The notes below the pieces were generated by a model, which was given only the letters and a program-made list of their open reading frames with translations, searched no databases and was not told the DNA's origin. Positions 7,000 through 14,400 of a stretch of 22,225 bases of DNA are shown here, piece by piece (position 1 is the stretch's first letter; each line of letters starts with the position of its first letter). The DNA is from a virus: positions 1-22,225 of IMG/VR virus record IMGVR_UViG_3300029319_000302, one strand, 5' to 3'. Position numbers and translations under genes: made by a program.

Positions 7000-8556
7000 A
7001 TGAAAGCATATGCACAAGAAATACAAGATGGTCTTCAGGAATTGATTGAAAACAATACCACGATTGCGTATTGCGCTCCTGTTATTTCTGAAACCAATAC
7101 ACTAAGTACTTCCGCCGGTAAATACGAAGAAGACCGTGCGTTAGCTCTTAATTTTTTGGGTCTAGAAGATACTCAGGCCGAAAATAAAGAGCAGATAGAC
7201 TTATACTATTTAAGCTCTGTTTTAGTTAGTACCGGGTGGAATAAAAATGATGATGTTTTCGACGCACAAGAAATGTGGGAAGCACGTTCCACTCCAGAAG
7301 ATAAACAATTCAATTATATGCACAACGAAAAAGATATAATTGGTCACATAACCGCCAACTACGTTGTTGACTTTGAAGGCAACAGTTTAGATGGCGATCT
7401 TTCGTTTGCAGAGGCTGGTTCACCAACAGACTTTAATATAATTACACAGGGTGTTCTATATAAGTCTTGGAGCGATCCAGAACTACGCGAGAGAATGAAT
7501 AATATAATAGAAGAGATTGAGGAAGGAGATAGATGGTATGTATCTATGGAATGTCTGTTCCCAAATTTTGATTATGCACTGAAAGATGAAACGGGTGCAA
7601 GCAAAATTGTAAGAAGAGAGGAAGCTTCGGCGTTTTTGTCAAAGCATCTTCGCGCTTACGGAGGAACAGGGAAGTATGAGGGTTATACAGTGGGTAGATT
7701 ATTAAGAAATATATCTTTCTCTGGCAAGGGCTTGGTTTCTAAACCTGCTAATCCTCGAAGTGTCATTTTAAATGACAGTAAAAGTTTTAGTGAAAATGAT
7801 AGTGAACTAGTTGCTGTTTCATCAATAAAGGAGACTAAAATGTCCGATGTTTTACAGAAACAGTTGGAGGAAGTCAAGGCTGAACTAGCTGAAGCTCGAA
7901 CCGCCAACGAAACTATGAAGCAGGAAATGGAAGCTCAGAAAACAGAAGCGATTGAAAGTCAGTTGCAAAAGTTTGAAGAAACTATTTCTGCTAAGGATCA
8001 GGCTATTGCCGAAGTCCAAGCTCAGGTAGAAGAAGCTCTAGCAAGAGTTAAAGAACTTGAGGAAGCTCTAGCGGCTTCTGAAGCTGCTAAAGAAGAAGCA
8101 ATCGCTCAGGTTGCTGAAATCGAAAAGGCTGCTGCGCTCGAAAAGAGAGTTGCTGCTTTGACCGAAGCAGGTCTTGAAGGTGAAGAACTGGATGAGGCTA
8201 TTGCTAAATTTGAAAATCTTGATGAAGAAACTTTCGACTTTGTTGTTGCTGCAATGACGAAGAAGAAGGCGGAAAAGAAAGATGACAAAGAAAATCCTTT
8301 TGAAAAGAAGGACAAAAAAGAGGATGAAGAAGAAGCTCCAGCTATGATGAAGAAGAAAGCTGAAGTGGAAGTTCTTGAAGAAGAAGTGGACGAAGCAGAA
8401 GCTGAAGCCCAAGCAGAGGAATTAGAAGAAGCTGTAGAAGATGAAGACATTGCAATGGCAGAAGCTATTGACGATGAAGATTCCTCTGAAGAACTTCGTT
8501 CTACCGCAAGCGAGTGGTTTGGTTCTCTTCTAAAAACAACTGCGAACCTTAAGTAA
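7000..8556 (+). CDS. prohead protease-scaffold fusion
   Basis: A 518-residue protein. Residues 1 to about 260 look like a head maturation protease: LVSTGWNKNDDVF, NYMHNEKDIIGHI with candidate catalytic H108, and WYVSMECLF with candidate nucleophile S182, then GRLLRNISFSGKGLVSKPANPRS. The family (S78-like) is my inference from this H/S layout. From residue 281 to the end it is an acidic, Ala/Glu/Lys-rich coiled coil with a KKK/EEE-rich tail, as expected of a scaffold, ending in a short conserved-looking SEWFGSLLKTTANLK. I start it at ATG 7000 with AAGGAGA (6987-6993); a GTG at 6973 would add nine residues but lies inside the recurring TGTGTAT motif. The order portal, protease/scaffold, decoration, capsid is classical. 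An internal start produces a free scaffold (see 7840). Confidence 0.85.
   Translation: MKAYAQEIQDGLQELIENNTTIAYCAPVISETNTLSTSAGKYEEDRALALNFLGLEDTQAENKEQIDLYYLSSVLVSTGWNKNDDVFDAQEMWEARSTPEDKQFNYMHNEKDIIGHITANYVVDFEGNSLDGDLSFAEAGSPTDFNIITQGVLYKSWSDPELRERMNNIIEEIEEGDRWYVSMECLFPNFDYALKDETGASKIVRREEASAFLSKHLRAYGGTGKYEGYTVGRLLRNISFSGKGLVSKPANPRSVILNDSKSFSENDSELVAVSSIKETKMSDVLQKQLEEVKAELAEARTANETMKQEMEAQKTEAIESQLQKFEETISAKDQAIAEVQAQVEEALARVKELEEALAASEAAKEEAIAQVAEIEKAAALEKRVAALTEAGLEGEELDEAIAKFENLDEETFDFVVAAMTKKKAEKKDDKENPFEKKDKKEDEEEAPAMMKKKAEVEVLEEEVDEAEAEAQAEELEEAVEDEDIAMAEAIDDEDSSEELRSTASEWFGSLLKTTANLK
7827..7834 (+). promoter_or_regulatory. internal ribosome binding site for the nested scaffold
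   Basis: AAAGGAGA lies five bases before an in-frame ATG at 7840, inside the protease/scaffold gene. It is as strong as the sites used by the separate genes here and resembles the one before ATG 7000 (AAGGAGAC, then ATG). The ATG marks the border between the protease part and the coiled coil. Confidence 0.75.
7840..8556 (+). CDS. nested scaffold protein (internal in-frame start)
   Basis: Translation from ATG 7840 gives 238 residues beginning MSDVLQKQLEEVKAELAEA, the complete coiled-coil scaffold without the protease. It is in frame with the longer gene and ends at the same stop. Phage lambda makes its scaffold Nu3 from inside protease gene C in the same way, and the sequence here fits that arrangement: strong binding site, ATG at the domain border, and a need for many scaffold copies but few protease copies. 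The N-terminal 110 residues are heptad-like; the rest is Lys-rich then very acidic. That both products are made is inference. Confidence 0.72.
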   Translation: MSDVLQKQLEEVKAELAEARTANETMKQEMEAQKTEAIESQLQKFEETISAKDQAIAEVQAQVEEALARVKELEEALAASEAAKEEAIAQVAEIEKAAALEKRVAALTEAGLEGEELDEAIAKFENLDEETFDFVVAAMTKKKAEKKDDKENPFEKKDKKEDEEEAPAMMKKKAEVEVLEEEVDEAEAEAQAEELEEAVEDEDIAMAEAIDDEDSSEELRSTASEWFGSLLKTTANLK

Positions 8557-8577
8557 TTTAACAAGGAGAAATATATA

Positions 8578-9072
8578 ATGGCTCTTAAATCAGATAGAAA
8601 TGAATTACAGACTGACATTAGCTTTTTCATGAATGAAACAGCTACTAGAGGTGGTGTAGTTTCAATCTCGACTGGTGGTAGTGGTGCTGCTATGGATCAA
8701 GGCGCTGCTTTGGTTACTTACACTGCTGCCTCTGGTAAACCTCCTATTGGAATTCTTTTGAATGATATGGTTAACCTTGACCTCACACGTCAACATATTA
8801 ACCAACATAAAGATGAAGTCCAAAAGGGCGGTAAAGTAACAGTCCTTAGAAAAGGATATGTTGTAACTAACAGTGTAACGGTAGCAACCGCAGTCACCGC
8901 TGGTGATCCTGCCTATGTTACTCATGGTGGTAATATCGCTAATAGCGGTTGTATTGCTGACCATTCAGGTAACGTTGGTGCTTCAATCGGTACATTCTTA
9001 TCTAGCATAGACGAAGATGGCTACTACAAGGTTGAAATTAATCTACCTCAGTCCATCCGCGCTGCAGTATAA
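8578..9072 (+). CDS. head decoration/stabilisation protein candidate
   Basis: A 164-residue, Gly/Ala/Thr/Val-rich, beta-type protein between scaffold and major capsid genes, the usual place of capsid decoration proteins (lambda D or similar). Visible features: GGVVSISTGGSGAAMDQG near 25-42, a segment with KPPIGILLNDMVNLDL, a GKVTVLRKGYVVTN strand region, and AGDPAYVT. The pattern of a rather constant small beta barrel binding the capsid surface is typical, but I have no diagnostic motif. The start has AAGGAG at good spacing. Confident as virion protein, moderate as decoration protein. Confidence 0.65.
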   Translation: MALKSDRNELQTDISFFMNETATRGGVVSISTGGSGAAMDQGAALVTYTAASGKPPIGILLNDMVNLDLTRQHINQHKDEVQKGGKVTVLRKGYVVTNSVTVATAVTAGDPAYVTHGGNIANSGCIADHSGNVGASIGTFLSSIDEDGYYKVEINLPQSIRAAV

Positions 9073-9098
9073 TCATAGCCCATAAAGGAGAATAGATA

Positions 9099-10103
9099 AT
9101 GAATATGAAAGAACGTCCTTCTGATGAATTTATCGCATTGCTAAAGCAATCCGGTAGTTCAGATAAAGCAGTGGCTATCGAAGCCCAGCGTGAAATCGCT
9201 AAGGCTTTGGAAACACCATTGCGTAAAGGTGTCTTATTCGGTGATGTCGTAACTTCCATTTATGAAGCTATGCCACTTGAGCCGGGTGCTACACCTGAAT
9301 TTCCACTCGATCTTCTTGCACCGGGAACAGAAAGTGAGCACATTGCTTACACTAATCCGGGTCACGGTCGTATTCCAGAACGTAGCGTCGAAGGCGATTA
9401 CGTCATGGTTAACACTTACGGAATTACCAGCTCGATTGACTTCTTGCTGAAGTATGCCCGTGAAGCTAACTGGAACGTTATTGCTCGCGCAATGCAAGTT
9501 TTGGAAGCATCTTTTGTTAAGAAAATCAACGACGACGGATGGCACACTTTGCTAGCCGCATCTGTTGATAGAAATATTTTGGTCTACGATGCCGACGCAG
9601 CTGCTGGTCAGTTCACAAAGCGTTTGGTATCTCTGATGAAGACAGTTATGCGTCGTAACGGCGGTGGTAACAGCGTTACCGCTAATGGCCGATTGACTGA
9701 CATGTACCTGTCTCCAGAAGCCATCGAAGATATCCGCAACTGGGGTGTCGATCAGCTTGACGAAGTTTCACGTCGTGAAATTTACGTGGCAGCTGACGGA
9801 GCTGCTCCTTTGACGAGACTCTTCGGAGTTAACCTGCACGACTTGTTTGAGTTGGGCGATAACCAAGAGTATCAAGATTACTTTGATAATGATCTTGGTG
9901 GTTCTCTTGCTACTGGCGACGTTGAACTAGTTATTGGCTTGGATCAAGCCTCTAGCGATAGTTTCGTAATGCCAGTCAAGAAAGAAGTTGAAGTTTATGA
10001 AGACGAAGCTCTTCACAGACATCAGCGTCAAGGTTACTACGGTTGGGCCGAAATTGGCTTTGGTGTACTAGACAATAGAAGAGTTCTCGCTGGCTCCTTC
10101 TAA
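9099..10103 (+). CDS. major capsid protein
   Basis: A 334-residue protein in the capsid position, after protease/scaffold and decoration genes and before a strong terminator. Features fit an HK97-fold capsid protein: a helical N-terminal arm (about 1-45), LFGDVVTSIYEAMPLEPGATPEFPLDLLAPG, a long central helix region (about 120-150, REANWNVIARAMQVLEASFVKKIND), TDMYLSPEAIEDIRNWG, and a C-terminal EVYEDEALHRHQRQGYYGWAEIGFGVLDNRRV, the kind of segment seen at the end of phage capsid proteins. The ATG follows AAAGGAG. A second ATG lies two codons on. No obvious cleavage site for the prohead protease can be read by eye. Confidence 0.88.
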   Translation: MNMKERPSDEFIALLKQSGSSDKAVAIEAQREIAKALETPLRKGVLFGDVVTSIYEAMPLEPGATPEFPLDLLAPGTESEHIAYTNPGHGRIPERSVEGDYVMVNTYGITSSIDFLLKYAREANWNVIARAMQVLEASFVKKINDDGWHTLLAASVDRNILVYDADAAAGQFTKRLVSLMKTVMRRNGGGNSVTANGRLTDMYLSPEAIEDIRNWGVDQLDEVSRREIYVAADGAAPLTRLFGVNLHDLFELGDNQEYQDYFDNDLGGSLATGDVELVIGLDQASSDSFVMPVKKEVEVYEDEALHRHQRQGYYGWAEIGFGVLDNRRVLAGSF

Positions 10104-10128
10104 TACTTGTACGCTCAAGTTTAATAAG

Positions 10129-10163
10129 AACCGTCCTGTTAGAGATAATAGGGCGGTTTTTTT
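10129..10163 (+). terminator. rho-independent terminator after the capsid gene
   Basis: Stem AACCGTCCT (10129-10137) pairs with AGGGCGGTT (10150-10158), nine pairs with one T-G, around a 12-base loop, followed by a run of T (10157-10163). It lies 25 bases after the capsid stop and is the only clear terminator on the + strand in this window, so it probably ends the head operon. A TTGTGTATAT motif follows at once. Confidence 0.88.
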
Positions 10164-10170
10164 ATTGTTT

Positions 10171-10182
10171 TTGTGTATATAA
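10171..10182 (+). promoter_or_regulatory. TTGTGTATAT motif before the first cassette
   Basis: TTGTGTATATAA lies just behind the terminator and 46 bases before the next ATG (measured from the TGTG). A terminator followed by this motif is the strongest argument that the motif is a promoter: the downstream fibre genes need a new start. No -35 box is visible. Confidence 0.62.
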
Positions 10183-10217
10183 AAGTAAGCCCAGAATAAC
10201 CAAAAGGAGCATATACT

Positions 10218-10994
10218 ATGGAGCTATTGATAAAAGTAAACAGCGCAGATGGTGATAAATCATATAAAGATGGCGACATTGTTCAGGCGTTTTCTAATGA
10301 TAGGATATTATTAGCTAACGCTCAATCTATTTGTAGTGTAGATAACTTTAACCTAGACCCAGTATCTGGTTTAAGATATAATGATACATTGTTGATGAAA
10401 TATATGGAAACTTCGAGTCTTTATAGAGTTGAAAGAATAAATGCAACCTCGGCAAGAAGAATAAATCTTTTGACTTCAGAAGAAGATATAATAAGCAATT
10501 CGCCAAACTTAGACGGTGAAGCTATATGGATAGAAGATTACTTGGCCAGAAGACTAAAAAGCAATAGACACAGGATCTTTGGCTCAGTAGGATCAGAAAT
10601 TTGGTATAGTGGATCTAGACCTATAGATCTTGATATTATTTGGAATCATATCGAATCAGGGTCTGATAATCTTAAACAAGACAATACATCTTGGAAGTTT
10701 ACATCTTTGGAAAAAAGGCATTTTTACACTATGAATTGCAGAGGCAATGCTGGAGGAATCATCCAAGAGCTCTCTGGTCATACTGTTGTGGATCGACAAA
10801 ATCCTGTAATTACGGGTGATGAAGTCATAGCAGCAAAAAGAAAATGGCAAGTTCCTTACTGGGACTTAGGTGCAAACGTTGATGATATTAGAAATTACGA
10901 CAAAGAAGTTGACGGAAGAGTTGAGATTAATGACAGACCGTTTGTGGATGACATTAACGTAGACAAAATTGAAGCTGGAATAATAGTACTATAA
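10218..10994 (+). CDS. unknown structural-region protein, family P copy 1
   Basis: A 258-residue protein that I do not recognise. It is clearly related to the 276-residue protein at 16746-17576. Shared blocks: YKDGDI(V/I)QAF near 16-25; a D-(T/P)-LL segment; ERIN; NL(L/I)TSEE; PN-DGE; RRLK; WY--SR; WNxIE; EKR(H/Y)F; ELSG-TV; AKR(K/R)W-VPYWDL; and VDD(I/L)RN. Conserved aromatic/charged blocks over the whole length suggest one globular fold. No signal peptide or membrane segment is seen. It opens a cassette of fibre-type genes, so a virion role such as fibre attachment is plausible but unproven. The start has AAAGGAG. Confidence 0.75.
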   Translation: MELLIKVNSADGDKSYKDGDIVQAFSNDRILLANAQSICSVDNFNLDPVSGLRYNDTLLMKYMETSSLYRVERINATSARRINLLTSEEDIISNSPNLDGEAIWIEDYLARRLKSNRHRIFGSVGSEIWYSGSRPIDLDIIWNHIESGSDNLKQDNTSWKFTSLEKRHFYTMNCRGNAGGIIQELSGHTVVDRQNPVITGDEVIAAKRKWQVPYWDLGANVDDIRNYDKEVDGRVEINDRPFVDDINVDKIEAGIIVL

Positions 10995-11002
10995 AATAAA
11001 AA

Positions 11003-11016
11003 CCAGCGACGGCTGG
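11003..11016. other. small GC-rich hairpin between genes
   Basis: CCAGC-GACG-GCTGG, a perfect 5-bp stem with a 4-base loop, in the 56-base gap before the 138-residue protein. Read on the + strand it is preceded by an A-rich run and has no T run after it. Read on the - strand it is followed by TTTTTATTTT and would look like a terminator, although no - strand gene is present. It may be an mRNA-processing or stability hairpin. This is the only gap above about 40 bases that lacks the TGTGTAT motif. Confidence 0.5.
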
Positions 11017-11050
11017 CAACTAACATTACAATTAATAGGAGTATTTTGAT

Positions 11051-11467
11051 ATGACTGCTATGTCAAATTATTTAGAAAATAAGCTTATAGACCATATCTT
11101 GAGGGGCACATCTTTTTCTGCTCCGAGTAACATTTACGTTGGTCTGGTAGGAAAGTATGATGCAGCTCAACTAGAAGCTGGCACACTAACTCACGAACTT
11201 TCTGGCGGCTCTTACGCTAGATCATCTGGTATTAAAGGCGATGCATATTGGAGTGCAGGCTCTACTAATGGGCTCACCGATAATGAGCAGGCAGTAACTT
11301 TTGCTGCAGCATCAAACGAATGGGGTCATGTATCAGGACTGTTTGTTGCAGACGCATCCTCCGGCGGAAACGTTCTTTTGTATGGGCAGCTATCAGCTAC
11401 TAAGTTTGTAGAGAACGGCGATCAATTTGTTATTTCAGCAGGTGATTTAGACATTACTTTTGCTTAA
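11051..11467 (+). CDS. small conserved phage structural protein (fibre-associated)
   Basis: A 138-residue protein. It begins MTAMSNYLENKLIDHILRGTSF and continues with SNIYVGL, a pattern that I recognise from a common family of small phage proteins, often labelled tail or tail-fibre protein, located next to fibre genes. The rest is beta-type: a Gly/Ala-rich part, then EWGHVSGLFVAD and VLLYGQLSA. It lies directly before the long fibre, 22 bases away, with its own GGAG site. Exact role unknown. A second in-frame ATG (codon 4) could be the start. Confidence 0.68.
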   Translation: MTAMSNYLENKLIDHILRGTSFSAPSNIYVGLVGKYDAAQLEAGTLTHELSGGSYARSSGIKGDAYWSAGSTNGLTDNEQAVTFAAASNEWGHVSGLFVADASSGGNVLLYGQLSATKFVENGDQFVISAGDLDITFA

Positions 11468-11489
11468 TTTTTTATAAGGAGCAGAGGCA

Positions 11490-14400
11490 ATGGCTTTAGT
11501 ACTTAAAGATAGAGTAAAAGAGACTTGCACCGGAACAAGTGGCGACATGGCACTTACTGGCGCAGTGTCTGGCTATGTAGCCTTCGATGCAGATGCAACC
11601 TTTGACGGCAACACAACGTACTATGCTTTAGAAGATGCAGATGGCACAAAGTGGGAAGTTGGCTTGGGCACACTCAGTGCAGACTCCACAACTCTTACCA
11701 GAACTACAATTCTTGCAACTCAAGCTAGTTTCACAGATACCACCAGACAAACATTTAGTAGTGGAACACACACAATCTATTGTGTTTATCCTGCAGGCAA
11801 ATCTGTACATTTAGATGGTAGTGGCGTTTTATCTCATAGCATTGTTAATGCCGATATAAGTAATAGTGCAGCTATAGCTATAGCAAAACTTGCCTCTTCT
11901 AGTATAGGCGTTAGCGATGGGTCTAGCACTACTGAAATTAGCCTCGGTCAAGATATACAGTTTCGTGGAACTTCCAATGAAGTAGAAGTAGCCGAAGCTT
12001 CTGGAACGATCACTGTTGGTTTACCTAGTAGCATTACGGCGAATGTTACTGGAGACCTGACAGGCAATGCTGACACCGCTACAAATGCTACCAATGCTAC
12101 TCACGTAGCTGTCGCAGACAATGAAAGTACTGACGAAAACAACCTTATAACTTTCATAGAAGATGCCAGTGCTACAGGAAATGTAGGATTGGAATCGGAT
12201 GGCGACTTCCATTACAACCCATCGACAGGAACCGTCACAGCGACAATATTTAAGGGTAACATAGATGCGGTTGATGGAGATTTTGATGGTACGCTTGAGG
12301 CAGATGCCATCACAATAGGCGGAACAGCCCTGAACACCGTCATTGCTGGAGTGACTGTCACTAATGCAACTAACGCAGTTACTGCTACAAATGCCAATCA
12401 TGTAGCTGTTGCGGATAATGAGAGCACCGATGAGAACAATTTAATCCCATTCATAGAAGATGCTAGCGCGACAGGAAACGTAGGTCTGGAATCGGATGGC
12501 GATTTTCACTACAACCCATCTAGCGGAACTATTACGGCGACAATATTTAAAGGCAACATAGATGCAGTTGACGGTGATTTTGATGGTACACTCGAAGCAG
12601 ACGCTATTACCGTAGGAGGTGTCGCCCTCAATACAGTTATAGCGGGAGTTACTGTCACTAACGCTACCAACGCTACCAATGCTGTCACCGCCACAAACGC
12701 CAACCATGTAGCTGTTGCAGATAACGAGAGCACCGACGAGAATAACCTCATAACATTTATCGAAGATGCGAGTGCTACAGGCAACGTAGGGTTAGAATCA
12801 GACGGTGATTTTCACTATAATCCATCTACTGGAACTGTCACAGCAACGATATTCAAAGGCAATATAGACGCTGTAGACGGCGACTTTGATGGAACGCTAG
12901 AGGCTGACGCAATTACTATCGGTGGAACTGCATTGAATACAGTTATCGCCGGAGTAACCGTTGCAAACGCAACTAATGCGGTTACTGCCACAAATGCTAA
13001 TCATGTGGCTGTTGCAGACAATGAGAGCACAGATGAAAACAATTTGATTCCATTTATTGAGGACGCCAGTGCCACGGGGAATGTAGGTTTAGAGTCAGAT
13101 GGAGACTTTCACTACAATCCTTCTAGCGGTACAGTTACCGCAACCATATTCAAAGGAAATATAGATGCAGTTGACGGGGACTTTGATGGAACACTTGAAG
13201 CAGATGCCATTACGATTGGTGGAACTGCGCTAGACACACATATTGCTGGGGTCACAGTTACTAATGCTACAAACGCTGTTAACGCTACTCATATTAATGT
13301 AGCTGATAACGAGAGTACGGACGAAAACAATCTCATAACCTTCATTGAGGATGCTAGCGCTACAGGAAATGTGGGTTTGGAATCTGACGGTGACTTCCAC
13401 TATAATCCATCAACGGGGACAGTCACAGCTACTATTTTTAAAGGTAACATAGACGCTGTAGATGGTGACTTTGACGGCACTCTAGAGGCTGACGCAATCA
13501 CGGTGGGAGGTACTGCTCTTAATACAGTTATCGCAGGAGTGACAGTTACCAACGCTACTAACGCAGCTCATGTTTCTGTGGCTGATAATGAGAGTACAGA
13601 TGAAAATAACCTCATACCCTTCATCGAGGACGCTAGCGCTACGGGCAATGTTGGATTAGAATCTGACGGAGATTTCCATTATAACCCTTCTAGTGGCACA
13701 GTTACTGCCACTATATTTAAGGGTAATATAGACGCGGTAGACGGAGATTTTGACGGGACTTTAGAAGCGGATGCAATTACAATAGGCGGAACCGCACTAG
13801 ATACACATATCGCTGGAGTCACTGTTACCAATTCAACCAATGCAGTTAATGCCACTCATGTTTCCGTGGCCGATAATGAAAGCACCGACGAAAACAACCT
13901 GATAACATTTATAGAAGACGCTAGCGCTACGGGTAATGTAGGACTAGAGTCAGATGGCGACTTTCATTATAATCCCTCTACTGGTACGGTTACGGCTACT
14001 ATATTTAAAGGTAACATTGACGCGGTAGATGGAGATTTCGATGGAACGTTAGAGGCCGATGCTATTACTGTAGGTGGAACCGCCCTGAACACAGTCATTG
14101 CTGGAGTAACCGTTACCAATGCCACTAACGCCGCGCACGTTGCAGTCGCTGATAATGAGAGCACTGACGAGAACAATCTTATAACCTTTATTGAAGACGC
14201 CAGCGCAACAGGTAATGTTGGTCTAGAATCTGATGGGGATTTCCATTATAACCCAAGTACTGGTACAGTTACTGCTACGATTTTTAAAGGTAATATAGAT
14301 GCCGTAGATGGAGATTTCGATGGGACTTTAGAAGCCGACGCTATTACGATTGGTGGAACAGCATTAAACACGGTTATTGCAGGAGTAACGGTAACTAACG

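Noticed and set aside
8106-8630. Long Ser-rich open frame on the - strand opposite the scaffold
   Set aside because: It mirrors the Glu/Ala/Lys-rich codons of the scaffold gene; it has no ribosome binding site or recognisable domain.
12021-14176. Several open frames on the - strand opposite the fibre repeats
   Set aside because: They recur with the repeat period and reflect the codon pattern of the + strand; none shows a start signal.
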